This document shows positions 36,940 to 45,016 of a stretch of 64,000 bases of DNA, piece by piece. Below the pieces are notes generated by a model, which saw only the letters and a program-made list of their open reading frames with translations, had not been told where the DNA came from and did not search any database. A program made the translations under genes and the position numbers. Positions within the stretch are counted from its first letter, which is position 1; each line of letters starts with the position of its first letter. The DNA lies in the NCBI RefSeq assembly GCF_000005825.2, contig NC_013792.1:124001-188000 (forward strand). The letters are read 5' to 3'. The DNA comes from Alkalihalophilus pseudofirmus OF4 (GTDB taxonomy: Bacteria; Bacillota; Bacilli; Bacillales; Bacillaceae_D).

Positions 36940-37118
36940 TGTTAAGTTGGTGTAGAAACGCAAAAAAAGCGCCTCATCCAAAGAAACTCACCTCTAAGAA
37001 AAGAGGTTTCACCTAAAGGTGGCGTTTCGCTTGGATCAAGCGCTTTGATTTAAAAATATTACTTTTCCGCATGGAAAAGGTAACTAAACAATTAATAAAT
37101 GAATATAAGGTTATTATA
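36940..37118 (-). promoter_or_regulatory. Leader 8: extended -10 promoter, ATGC hairpin, terminator
   Basis: Minus strand: TGATATAAT (-10 at 37113-37118); hairpin CTTTTCC-ATGC-GGAAAAG (37062-37079); a second hairpin CGCTTG-ATC-CAAGCG (37028-37042); terminator 36961-37025 (AACGCCACC...GAAAC with GTTTC...GAGGCGCTT, seven T). Confidence 0.8.
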
Positions 37119-37173
37119 TCATAAATCTGAAGACAAACTCACGCTTGGCGGGAGTTTGTCTCTAAAATTTTGA

Positions 37174-38946
37174 TTAAAACAGCGGTATAGATTCTCCACT
37201 TGAGACTAGTGATAGATCCACTTCATAAGGTGGAAAATAATCTATTTGCTCCGTATTCTTCTCCATAATCTCATCAACAACTGATACCAATAAGTAGTCT
37301 ATTGCTGCTTGTTTACTCTGACCCACCATCTGATAGGGTGCTTTAGAGAGTGGTGACTCAATAAATAACCACCTAACTACATATTCATTTGCTTCTTTTA
37401 CATTATGAATATTGGGATCGCATACAATAAAGGTTGCCGTATTATATACAATATTTTGATCTTTGTATGCCTTATTATCAAAATAACAGAAGATGCTTCT
37501 CCTCGTTTTAGTCTGACGTTCTTTAATGTATTCTACAATCTTACTATCACCATATTTAAATGGAACTTCGATATAGAAAATAGGGTTTGAATTGGTCGTT
37601 TTTGATACATTAACTGACCAATCTTCTCTTAATACAACTGCACCATCATATTGATGATTCCGAGGTTTAATCATTGAGTTACTTATATCATAACCTTCTT
37701 CCTTCCAGGAACTTAGAATTGCTTCAACTTCTTCTTCTTCAATCAGCTGATATCCACATTCTTGTTGAGCAAACAGCAATTTTTCTAAAAGTTGTACCCG
37801 GAGGTTGATGTTAAATCCGCCGGGTTCGTAATTCCCTCGATGCGCTCGTTCATAATTTCTATAGTACTGGTCGTCTTTACTTAAACCGAAATCTAACAAG
37901 CTTGTTTCATTAGATGGATTTCTTAAGGTCTCTAATTTTCTCTTTACAGCAGCTCTCCTTAGAGGCTCGCGATAACGAACGTCATTAGTGACATCAAATA
38001 GGAATGCTTTCCATTCAGCTAAATATGCCATTTCTTTATGGCCAGTTTTAATAAGACCTTCAATCATTTTGTCATTTCTGCCTGCATAAAGACATGTCCA
38101 GCAACCACTACGGCTATTTTTAGATCCGCAACTTTTAGAATCTTTTAGTTGATCCTTCGATGTATATAATGGGCATTCTTCAGAACCATCAACATACAAT
38201 TCCACTAATTCCATTACGGGGATACCCCAAGGAAGTAAAGGACTTTCATATTGTAAATAGGCCCATAAATCAGACTCAATCACCTCTTTAATAGGATGAT
38301 AGACACGCAGCTCCTTAAAATCTGAATGCTGAGCAAATTTCCCTTCTGTTTGAAACTTCTTAATAGACTTCGCTCTTTTAATTGATTCACCCTCCCTTAC
38401 CCCAAGCAATAATGTAGCTTGGTGCTGGGTATTATTAAAAGTGAATGGTTGAGCCGAGATAATCTCATGGATTTTCTCATTCATTGGGTCAATTTTCATT
38501 TTTTTTGTACACCATTGAAATGGGTATCCTCCGTAAGGTGCTATGACTCCCCTACCAATTACATTCCAAAAAAATGACTGTTTATATGTCGGTTGTACCA
38601 AATGTGCCTTAATCCCAAGAGGTGATCCGTTCTTAGCAATTGCATTCAGGCTTCTCTTTAGATAACTGGTCATCTTATGACTTTCAACTTTGGTATCTGA
38701 ACTTATTACGTGAATGGTTTTATTGTGTTGATGTGGTTTCAGATCTATTAAGACTTCCCATACTAGGCGAAGAAGTAAAGAGGAATCTTTTCCACCACTA
38801 AAGCCAATCAACCAGTCTTTCTCATCTTGTAGATATTGTTCTCTAATATGATCTTTAAGCATATTGAACCTCATCCAAAACTCCCCTGTTTCCATTTCTT
38901 CAAGGATGCGAAAATCCTCTTCTGCTTGTAGTTGTTTACTATTCAA
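37174..38946 (-). CDS. DndC-like PAPS-reductase-family protein (orphan)
   Basis: 590 aa. TTG start at 38946 with AGGAGG upstream; the ATG of the longer frame lies inside the attenuator loop. PP-loop LIGFSGGKDSSLLLRLVWE (about residue 47), HVISSDTKVE, FQWCTKKMKIDP and SRSGCWTC are the DndC arrangement: ATP pyrophosphatase loop plus Cys sites. DndC makes phosphorothioate DNA with DndA, D and E, none of which is in the window. A C-terminal extension (about 400-590) is outside the usual DndC core and ends SIPLF. A tRNA or nucleotide sulfur/adenylation role is a possible alternative. Confidence 0.72.
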   Translation of the reverse strand: MNSKQLQAEEDFRILEEMETGEFWMRFNMLKDHIREQYLQDEKDWLIGFSGGKDSSLLLRLVWEVLIDLKPHQHNKTIHVISSDTKVESHKMTSYLKRSLNAIAKNGSPLGIKAHLVQPTYKQSFFWNVIGRGVIAPYGGYPFQWCTKKMKIDPMNEKIHEIISAQPFTFNNTQHQATLLLGVREGESIKRAKSIKKFQTEGKFAQHSDFKELRVYHPIKEVIESDLWAYLQYESPLLPWGIPVMELVELYVDGSEECPLYTSKDQLKDSKSCGSKNSRSGCWTCLYAGRNDKMIEGLIKTGHKEMAYLAEWKAFLFDVTNDVRYREPLRRAAVKRKLETLRNPSNETSLLDFGLSKDDQYYRNYERAHRGNYEPGGFNINLRVQLLEKLLFAQQECGYQLIEEEEVEAILSSWKEEGYDISNSMIKPRNHQYDGAVVLREDWSVNVSKTTNSNPIFYIEVPFKYGDSKIVEYIKERQTKTRRSIFCYFDNKAYKDQNIVYNTATFIVCDPNIHNVKEANEYVVRWLFIESPLSKAPYQMVGQSKQAAIDYLLVSVVDEIMEKNTEQIDYFPPYEVDLSLVSSGESIPLF

Positions 38947-38954
38947 TTGTTTTC

Positions 38955-39060
38955 CTCCTAAAAAAACAACAGGAGACACCATTGTGCTCCTGTTGTTTTA
39001 AAAATTCTATTCAAATGTTTAAACCTGTTCTTCTTTAAGGAGACTGCTTGATACTTAAGC
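38955..39060 (-). promoter_or_regulatory. Attenuator-type leader before the DndC-like gene
   Basis: Terminator AAAACAACAGGAG-CACAATGGTGT-CTCCTGTTGTTTTTTT (38959-38999, minus strand), upstream hairpin CTGCTT-AAGTATC-AAGCAG (39036-39054 region). Similar design to the 14 leaders but the loop is different; promoter not clear. Confidence 0.6.
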
Positions 39061-39086
39061 AGCATATTCAATCTTATCCTTCATCT

Positions 39087-39563
39087 TTAGAACAAGGTGG
39101 TCTGTATCCACTCTTTTTTAGTTTCAATAAGCACCTCTGGCGTTTCTTCTATAACTGGCTCTGGCTCATTATCATATAACTCCTCATAATCGGAAAGCCA
39201 TACTAACGGATATTGTCCGCATAATCTAGTGCAATCGCGATCACGATACACCAAAGCATGTGTCTTTCTACATTTTGCATAGTGAATTTCCTCAGTTAAT
39301 GATAAGGCTTTTACTCCAGGAACCTTTCGCACTTTATATATAACGCCCTTTTTTAATCCTAATTCTTCACTAGTAGGGTACGAGGCCGTTGTATCCTTGC
39401 GATCAGTCACCTTGAATAACTCTTTTCGATAAGCACCAAAATGGGAGGACTTATTATCAAACTTAGAAACGTATACATGATCATCACCATGCGGAAAGAT
39501 AAAATATTCTTTCCCCTCTATAAGTTGTAAACTACCTTCTGAGTCTGTACATATTGCTTTCAT
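39087..39563 (-). CDS. Hypothetical protein ending in a clamp-binding motif
   Basis: 158 aa, ATG at 39563 with AAGGAGG upstream. Two small beta-rich halves, perhaps tandem SH3-like modules (GKEYFIFPHGDDHVYVSKF and KKGVIYKVRKVPGVKALSL). Cys residues in KCRKTH and DCTRLCG could bind metal. An acidic tail follows (EPEPVIEETPEVLIE), with KKEWIQTTLF at the very C-terminus; QTTLF fits the sliding-clamp motif QxxLF. Located between DndC-like and RecB-like nuclease genes. No family recognised. Confidence 0.6.
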   Translation of the reverse strand: MKAICTDSEGSLQLIEGKEYFIFPHGDDHVYVSKFDNKSSHFGAYRKELFKVTDRKDTTASYPTSEELGLKKGVIYKVRKVPGVKALSLTEEIHYAKCRKTHALVYRDRDCTRLCGQYPLVWLSDYEELYDNEPEPVIEETPEVLIETKKEWIQTTLF

Positions 39564-39575
39564 TCATAGCCCTCC

Positions 39576-40706
39576 TTATTTAAAGGTTAATGTTTCTCTA
39601 GGCTTAGTCCAGGTAACAATGGCTTCAAGATCTCCGTTCTCATCTTCTTTCAACCATTTTTCCACCGACTGCGTATCTGGTTTTATTACCTCCATTAAAT
39701 TTAAATCATAATTTTCCGCATAGATTGCTAGCTTTTCCACATCCACTTTGGGTTTTGGAACAGATTCATTCATAAACCATTGCCCGTTTCCTACAGTGAT
39801 ATTCCCCTCTGCTTTTACCCACTTTTTCAGGCCACTTTTGAGATTTCTTAGGACTTGCTCCTGCTCCAATATAAAGGAACCAATTAGTTCTGCTTCTAAA
39901 GAATCTTTTGGTATACCATCTGAAGGAAGATCGTGTATATAATCACCTGCACAAAGCGATACAAAAGGACATGTCTGACAGTTTGAACGTTCTTTAGTCT
40001 TTTCCCAGTCTAAGCGGTTTAGGGCATTTTTCATTTCAATAGTGGTTATCGTATCTTCCAACCATTCTTTTGCTTCAGTCATATCATCTTGAGTGATCAC
40101 TAAAGATGAAATCATTTCTTTCTCTTCCTTTATACGAGGAAAGATAAGTTTCCCAATGAAATTCTTTCCTCCCATTCCTCTTCGCATTTGATGAAATAGA
40201 TAAGCATATACTTTCAACTGACGACTTTTTTCGGCTTTAGTGGTTGTCCAACCTGTCTTAAAGTCCCAAATCTCAGTAGTGTTTGTACGGGGATCATCTA
40301 TAATAATATCTAAGTATCCTTGTACTAACCCTTTAGCTGTTTTAACCTCTAAATGTAATTCAGAGGTGACATCTACATAAGAATCCTTCGGTAAAATGTC
40401 ATATACTCGATACAGCATCCACTCAATAAATGTTTGCTTTTCTCCATGAGGTAATTCTCCCTCCTGATATACGGCATAACTTATCGCTTCATCTGGTGAG
40501 TACCCCTCCGTAATCATTAACTGAATAGCCAAGTGAAAAATTTTCCCTGTCATCATAGGTGCTGACGATGGTGTGGGTCTACCCTCTACATACTTGTGGT
40601 AAAAACTTCTTTGACATCGCTCAAAGGAAGTTAACCTTGAGTAACTCCACACATCGGCTGTATAAGACTTATGAGGTGAACTCGTTGTTTGCTCTTTAGG
40701 AAACAA
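39576..40706 (-). CDS. RecB/Cas4-like PD-(D/E)XK nuclease
   Basis: 376 aa from TTG at 40706, six bases after GGAGGTG; the longest frame starts 15 bases earlier. SYSRLTSFERCQRSFYHKYV (about 26-45) is the RecB/Cas4 family N-terminal block with a Cys; the nuclease core has GYLDIIIDD and EIWDFKTG (D...DxK, about 140-160); and a C-terminal CQTCPFVSLC cluster can complete an Fe-S site. Likely a single-strand-specific exonuclease or end-processing enzyme for plasmid recombination or replication. Overlaps the upstream small gene by 11 bases. Confidence 0.82.
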   Translation of the reverse strand: MFPKEQTTSSPHKSYTADVWSYSRLTSFERCQRSFYHKYVEGRPTPSSAPMMTGKIFHLAIQLMITEGYSPDEAISYAVYQEGELPHGEKQTFIEWMLYRVYDILPKDSYVDVTSELHLEVKTAKGLVQGYLDIIIDDPRTNTTEIWDFKTGWTTTKAEKSRQLKVYAYLFHQMRRGMGGKNFIGKLIFPRIKEEKEMISSLVITQDDMTEAKEWLEDTITTIEMKNALNRLDWEKTKERSNCQTCPFVSLCAGDYIHDLPSDGIPKDSLEAELIGSFILEQEQVLRNLKSGLKKWVKAEGNITVGNGQWFMNESVPKPKVDVEKLAIYAENYDLNLMEVIKPDTQSVEKWLKEDENGDLEAIVTWTKPRETLTFK

Positions 40707-41040
40707 CCGAAACACCTCCAACGCTTACAAGATCAAAAGGGTCATGTAATAATAAACCGGAATGAAGCTCAATGAACCCTAAACCTCTCATATTTGAGTA
40801 GCAAAAGGGGATATGAATTAACATAGGACCTTTCACTTTCAATGATAGAATCTCTAGCAACTCCTCTACCCCAGTCATACTACCCTCTAGCTCTGCAATA
40901 ACCGGAAGCATTGAAATGTTTCGGAAAGAGCCGTCTTTCAGCTCACACTTCGCTAAAACTTCTCCGCCTCTAAAATACTTGTAAAAAATGCGGTCACCTT
41001 CAATGACCTGTACTAAACCTGATCGCTCAATCATGTTCAT
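40696..41040 (-). CDS. Hypothetical protein
   Basis: 114 aa, ATG at 41040 with AAAAGGAG upstream. Mixed alpha/beta, with LLEILSLKVKGPMLIHIPFC in the centre; no recognised motif. First gene of the unit that continues with the RecB-like nuclease, with overlapping ends, so its product may partner the nuclease. Confidence 0.55.
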   Translation of the reverse strand: MNMIERSGLVQVIEGDRIFYKYFRGGEVLAKCELKDGSFRNISMLPVIAELEGSMTGVEELLEILSLKVKGPMLIHIPFCYSNMRGLGFIELHSGLLLHDPFDLVSVGGVSVVS

Positions 41041-41059
41041 TCTCCTTTTATATTTGTTT

Positions 41060-41229
41060 TTTGGTGTAAAGACATTAAAAAACGCCTTATAAAAACGCCA
41101 AATACCCCTGAAAAAAATCAGTTTTCCAGTAGGATTAGGTCGCTTTTATAAAGCGTTTAATGATAAGGATCGTCTACCGCATGGTGACGTAATAGAATGA
41201 TTAATAAAGGAAAATATATCTTTATTATA
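41060..41229 (-). promoter_or_regulatory. Leader 9: extended -10 promoter, ATGC hairpin, terminator
   Basis: Minus strand: TGGTATAAT (-10 at 41224-41229); hairpin CGTCACC-ATGC-GGTAGACG (41171-41189) with one bulged A; terminator 41074-41160 (AAACGCTTTATAAAAGCG with CGTTTTTATAAGGCGTTTTTT). Confidence 0.8.
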
Positions 41230-41317
41230 CCAAAACTATCGTAAGATGAGAACCGCGTGCTTCTACCCACGCCCAAAATAAATTACTGTGGGTAAAGATT
41301 TTCTTTTTCAAATAATG

Positions 41318-41460
41318 TATACTATTGAATATATTACTTTTATTTTTTATTTAATTAATTCCAAGCGGAATTAACATTCTAACGAACCAAACGTCTATTT
41401 GAGATGATTTTTTGTGCCTTTTTTTGGCCAAACACGTCTTAAATAGGCGTTTTTTTTATG
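41318..41460 (+). promoter_or_regulatory. Leader 10 (plus strand): promoter, AAGC hairpin, terminator
   Basis: Plus strand: -10 TATACT (41318-41323); perfect hairpin TTAATTCC-AAGC-GGAATTAA (41355-41374); terminator ACGTCTATTT paired with AAATAGGCGT and eight T (41391-41457), directly before the Shine-Dalgarno of the 110-aa gene. The same design as on the minus strand, so the motif follows gene orientation. Confidence 0.85.
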
Positions 41461-41474
41461 GAGGTGAAAACATT

Positions 41475-41807
41475 ATGAATATTATTTATGCTGGTTTAAT
41501 TGGGGCCTTTTTAGGACTAATCTTTCATATGATTAGAAATAATAAGGAAATCAAAAAGCCCAAGAATAAACAAAACTCATTCTATTTAGGGTTTATTTTC
41601 GATATGGTGACAGGTATGTTTGGTGCGATTCTTATGATTACAGTTATTGCACCCATTCACTATACAGAACTTGATGTATTCTTACTCAGAACCCTCGTAG
41701 GTGCAATTATTGGTGAAGGAATATTAACCCACCTTGAACTTAAGAAGAAGGATTTAGTATCAAAACATCAAAATACCATTGATGACAAATTAGATGATGA
41801 GCTTTAA
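41475..41807 (+). CDS. Small membrane protein
   Basis: 110 aa from ATG at 41475 with GGAGGTG upstream; the longer frame to 41412 lies within the terminator. Hydrophobic segments: residues 1-18 (NIIYAGLIGAFLGLIFHM), about 36-60 and 70-88; a charged C-terminal tail. Unknown family. Followed 44 bases later by a 94-aa soluble gene in the same unit. Confidence 0.6.
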   Translation: MNIIYAGLIGAFLGLIFHMIRNNKEIKKPKNKQNSFYLGFIFDMVTGMFGAILMITVIAPIHYTELDVFLLRTLVGAIIGEGILTHLELKKKDLVSKHQNTIDDKLDDEL

Positions 41808-41851
41808 AAAACATGGTACAATTTAGAAAAGGTCAATAGGAGGGTGTCTCA

Positions 41852-42136
41852 ATGACACATAACAACAAACCAACACTTCGAGACATAATGACGAGTGAGG
41901 AAAAAGACCATCTACACAAACTTCGGAGCAAACTTAACGAAGCAGACACTATTAGAGAAGCCAACCAAATAAAGAAAGAAATTGACAATTTTCTTAATCA
42001 AATTAGAGAAAATTATTATAAGAATCAAAGTGGTCAGGAACTTTCGGCTACACGTGAGCGGGAATTTGTCATCTATGGAAGACGAATGAAACCCGATTTC
42101 ACTTTAAGAATTAATGGCAAGAAGTATTCTGTATAA
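41852..42136 (+). CDS. Hypothetical small coiled-coil protein
   Basis: 94 aa, ATG at 41852 behind AGGAGGG. Strongly helical central region (HLHKLRSKLNEADTIREANQ), predicted coiled coil, and a basic beta-like C-terminus (FTLRINGKKYSV). No family recognised. Second gene behind leader 10, closed by a clear terminator. Confidence 0.6.
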   Translation: MTHNNKPTLRDIMTSEEKDHLHKLRSKLNEADTIREANQIKKEIDNFLNQIRENYYKNQSGQELSATREREFVIYGRRMKPDFTLRINGKKYSV

Positions 42137-42172
42137 ACCTATTGCGCAGCAATCGCGCAATAGGTTTTTTTA
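42135..42172 (+). terminator. Terminator of the plus-strand pair
   Basis: AAACCTATTGCGC-AGCAATC-GCGCAATAGGTTTTTTT. Confidence 0.9.
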
Positions 42173-42196
42173 GTGTAATCCAATTACCATAAAAAA

Positions 42197-42233
42197 ATAA
42201 CCACTACTTGCTTTGCAAGGTAGTGGTTATTTT
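42197..42233 (-). terminator. Terminator of the methyltransferase gene
   Basis: AATAACCACTACTTG-CTTTG-CAAGGTAGTGGTTATTTT: near-perfect stem just after the minus-strand stop; usable from both sides. Confidence 0.85.
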
Positions 42234-42240
42234 GAAAGCT

Positions 42241-43413
42241 TTAGAATAAGCTTGTTTGTACATATTGCTTTTTACTTAATGTTTCTTGCAATATGTCCTC
42301 GATTTGAGGTTGTTTTACTTGAAAGGTTTTCAAGAACTCTTCATTGCTTTTATCTAACTTGATAATCCGATCCTTGTACTCTTTTCCAAGTTTAACGCTA
42401 AAAGGTGGATTTGATAATGTAACATCAAAGCCAAATTCTTTTGATTGAGCTGCAACAATTTTGAATCGTGTTTCTCTATCTAAATTGGACCAATTCTCTA
42501 ATTGATCCTGATATTGTATAGCTTCATTCTTGCGTAAATCATAGGGTCTAATAAAGACATCTACCCTCTCCTCGCTTTTCTGAAAAATCTTCTCAGGAGC
42601 CACAAATTCCCCCATTAGACTATCACCACAAAATATTCGAGTATCACTATTAAAGACAAAGAATTTTTCCATCCGCTGCTCTTCTTTATTGGCATGTAAA
42701 TTCATTATCGGAACAGGGCAGTATAACAACCATGGAAGGTATAAAAATGCCTGTATGCAAGAGGCCTTAATCAATGTCAGGTTTAATTCTGTCCCAGTTA
42801 AGTTTAGTGAGTTCGTAGGTAATAACATGGCAGCAGCCCCTAAACACGGTTCATAGACACTATCAGTCCGCTTCGGGCTAATCATAAGATTCATAGCCTT
42901 GGTCACTGTCATAGGGGTTGGGAAATAATCTAAAACTCCTCCTACACCATTCATTTGAGTGAATTGAGATAAAACATCACAAGGATACTCCCAAAATAGA
43001 TTAATATTAAATGTTTCATAAAGACGCCTCCAAGCTTTATTAGAAAGCGAAGGTTTTTCAAACCAGCCAATTCCCAGGCTGTAACCAATCCAATCTAATA
43101 ATTGCTCCATGCGTCTCCCATCTTGATAGATGATTTCTAAACATTCGTCTAACATCTTTTGTACAGGTTTAATAATCCCTTCACCAAAGGAAATGGAAGG
43201 AATTATATCTGATTCTAGTAGCTCTCCACGATCAATAATTGATAGCCATTTAGACCAACGACCGATCAGTAAGGATTCGCCTTGAAACGCCACCCCTCTT
43301 AACCAGCCAAATTCAAATGAGTCTTCAAAACTTTGCGGTGGTTTAGTAGAGAGGGGATGTAATAAGGTATAAGTCATTCTTTCAAAATCTGATTGTTTGA
43401 ATGTGTGTGTCAT
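42241..43413 (-). CDS. Adenine-specific DNA methyltransferase-like protein with C-terminal clamp motif
   Basis: 390 aa, ATG at 43413 (AAAGGAG upstream). SAM motif I variant YEPCLGAAAMLLP (about 188) and catalytic motif IV LSNPPFS (about 332) identify an amino-methyltransferase of the HsdM/Eco57I-like type. The first 150 residues are family-specific. The chain ends KKQYVQTSLF; QTSLF fits the clamp-binding motif. No restriction endonuclease or specificity subunit is nearby, so an orphan methylase that marks new plasmid DNA at the fork is a reasonable inference. Behind leader 11. Confidence 0.75.
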   Translation of the reverse strand: MTHTFKQSDFERMTYTLLHPLSTKPPQSFEDSFEFGWLRGVAFQGESLLIGRWSKWLSIIDRGELLESDIIPSISFGEGIIKPVQKMLDECLEIIYQDGRRMEQLLDWIGYSLGIGWFEKPSLSNKAWRRLYETFNINLFWEYPCDVLSQFTQMNGVGGVLDYFPTPMTVTKAMNLMISPKRTDSVYEPCLGAAAMLLPTNSLNLTGTELNLTLIKASCIQAFLYLPWLLYCPVPIMNLHANKEEQRMEKFFVFNSDTRIFCGDSLMGEFVAPEKIFQKSEERVDVFIRPYDLRKNEAIQYQDQLENWSNLDRETRFKIVAAQSKEFGFDVTLSNPPFSVKLGKEYKDRIIKLDKSNEEFLKTFQVKQPQIEDILQETLSKKQYVQTSLF

Positions 43414-43435
43414 ATAGATGCTCCTTTGTTTTAAA

Positions 43436-43545
43436 TGAAAAATAGCGCCTTCCCTACTAGTGGTAGGAAAAGACGCTATTGTTTAAGAACATGCCGCTCA
43501 ACATGTTCTTATTAATCTCTTTAAATGAGTTTTTATTAAATTTCT
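43436..43545 (-). promoter_or_regulatory. Leader 11: GAGC-loop hairpin and terminator
   Basis: Minus strand: hairpin GAACATGTT-GAGC-GGCATGTTC (43487-43508); terminator AATAGCGTCTTTTCCTA...TAGGGAAGGCGCTATTTTT (43438-43481). A -10-like TTTAAT overlaps the stop of the 48-aa gene. Confidence 0.7.
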
Positions 43546-43682
43546 GCAATTATTCTAGACTTCCCAGATTTTAAAGCATAAATTTTGTTTTCCAATTTAT
43601 ATAAGTATCCTTTCTTTTCACAAAAACCTAAAAAGACACTTTGTTTAAATTGACGTAGCTTTAAGTAATCAATGTTTCCCAT
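43536..43682 (-). CDS. Very small hypothetical protein (48 aa)
   Basis: ATG at 43682, TAGGAG 7-8 bases upstream, stop TAA at 43536. Basic, MGNIDYLKLRQFKQS start, one Cys, no membrane segment. No homologue recognised. Support comes from the Shine-Dalgarno, the well-defined frame and a structured leader resembling that of the adjacent radC. Confidence 0.55.
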   Translation of the reverse strand: MGNIDYLKLRQFKQSVFLGFCEKKGYLYKLENKIYALKSGKSRIIAEI

Positions 43683-43685
43683 AAT

Positions 43686-43760
43686 ATTCTCCTACACAGA
43701 CTCCTGCCACGAAGCAGCAAGAGTTCTATGCCACTTCGTTTTATGCCGGAAGGGGAGGCA
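43686..43760 (-). promoter_or_regulatory. Type-II leader with TGCC/GGCA hairpin and pyrimidine loop, before the 48-aa gene
   Basis: Minus strand TGCC-TCCCCTTCC-GGCA followed by ATAAAACGAAG...CTTCGT and an alternative pairing ACTCTTGC/GGCAGGAGT that would involve the bases near the Shine-Dalgarno. The same first hairpin occurs before radC. Confidence 0.6.
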
Positions 43761-43792
43761 AAATAATAATAAATGGTTTATATAATAATAAA

Positions 43793-44416
43793 TTAGTTGA
43801 ATGTACCCTCATTTATTAGAGAAGAAAAGGTACCGTCGCCTATAATCACATGATCAAAGAATTCAATATCGACTGCATCGCAAGCTGATTTGAGTTTTTT
43901 AGTTACAACCAAATCATTGGTCGAAAAAAGTGCTATCCCGCTGGGATGGTTATGAACTGCGACTATTTTTGCAGCTGATACACGCAAAGCTTCTCGTAGA
44001 ATAATACGAGTATCAACAAGTGTTGAATCGAGGCCACCTATTGAAATGGTCTTTTTTAGAATGACATGATTTTTAACATTTAAGAAAGCTACACAAAATC
44101 TTTCTTCTTGCAGATATCTCAATTCTTTAAAACACTCGTAGATATCGTTTGGAGATGTTATGGTAAAAGGCTGATCTGCCTCTTTCTCGTTAGTTTTCTT
44201 ACATAACTGCATAGTCCAAAACAGTTGCTCTGCAATGTACTCGTTGCACCCTAGAGATAAAAAGTCTAACTTACTAAAATTTACAAGTTCACGTACCCGA
44301 TATTGATTTATCTTTTTAGTAACTAAAGGGTAATCCTTGACTAATATACGTAAGATTTCATGGAAGCTTAACTGCTCAATTCTATCAGCAAATAATGAAT
44401 GGTTTCGAGCCAACAT
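43793..44416 (-). CDS. radC: RadC-family JAB-domain protein
   Basis: 207 aa from ATG at 44416 with GAAGGAG upstream (25 codons shorter than the longest frame, which runs into the leader). N-terminal helix-hairpin-helix-like half, then the RadC/MPN core with VAVHNHPSG and STNDLVVTK (HxH...D metal ligands) and FFDHVIIGDG. RadC proteins are common in mobile elements; the molecular role is not established. Downstream of ssb with a structured leader between the two. Confidence 0.88.
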   Translation of the reverse strand: MLARNHSLFADRIEQLSFHEILRILVKDYPLVTKKINQYRVRELVNFSKLDFLSLGCNEYIAEQLFWTMQLCKKTNEKEADQPFTITSPNDIYECFKELRYLQEERFCVAFLNVKNHVILKKTISIGGLDSTLVDTRIILREALRVSAAKIVAVHNHPSGIALFSTNDLVVTKKLKSACDAVDIEFFDHVIIGDGTFSSLINEGTFN

Positions 44417-44419
44417 TTT

Positions 44420-44490
44420 TTCTCCTTCACGCCCTCTTGCCTTGAGACGGCAAAAGAACGTACCGCCTCTTATGTGCCGGAGGAAAGGCA
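44420..44490 (-). promoter_or_regulatory. Type-II leader with TGCC/GGCA hairpin and CCTCC loop, before radC
   Basis: Minus strand TTTGCC-TTTCCTCC-GGCA then CATAAGAGGCGGTACG and GCCGTCTCAAGGC. The loop CCTCC is complementary to a Shine-Dalgarno core. Lies inside the ssb-radC gap. Confidence 0.6.
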
Positions 44491-44515
44491 AATTTGATTA
44501 TCACGAGTTCATTGA

Positions 44516-44971
44516 TTAAAAAGGTAAATCATCTGAAGGATTATCATTTGAACCATATTGTGAAAATGGATCGTCATTAAACTGCTTTGATTGATTCCCT
44601 CTTGACTGCTCTCTTTTTGATCCTGGATTAGCTGTGTTGTTGTTATTATTACCTCGCGGTTCTAAGAACTGCACACTCTCCGCCACTACCTCAGTAACAA
44701 ACTGTTTTTTTCCTTCATTATCATCATAACTTCTTGTCTGGATTCTTCCATCGACACCAGCTAGGCTACCTTTTTTAAGATAGTTTGCTACATTTTCAGC
44801 AGGCTTTCTCCATACCACACAATTAATAAAATCAGCATCACGCTCGCCATTCTGGTTACTAAATGTACGATTAACCGCTAGTGTAAAGTTTGCTACTGCA
44901 ACTCCTGATGGTGTATAACGAAGCTCCGGATCTTTTGTTAACCTACCTACTAAAATCACTCTGTTCAACAT
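44516..44971 (-). CDS. ssb: Single-stranded DNA-binding protein
   Basis: 151 aa, ATG at 44971 with AAAAGGAG upstream. OB fold [46 protein letters not shown], then a Gln/Asn/Gly-rich linker and the acidic tip NPSDDLPF, which recruits partner proteins. Full length and intact. Lies directly after primase exon 2, consistent with a fork module separate from the chromosomal SSB. Confidence 0.95.
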   Translation of the reverse strand: MLNRVILVGRLTKDPELRYTPSGVAVANFTLAVNRTFSNQNGERDADFINCVVWRKPAENVANYLKKGSLAGVDGRIQTRSYDDNEGKKQFVTEVVAESVQFLEPRGNNNNNTANPGSKREQSRGNQSKQFNDDPFSQYGSNDNPSDDLPF

Positions 44972-45016
44972 TATTCATTTCTCCTTTTAAATGGGTTTTT
45001 TAATTACAAAAAATGT

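Noticed and set aside
41318-41460. Riboswitch of a known metabolite class
   Set aside because: The hairpins are too small and simple, and the downstream genes are not metabolic.
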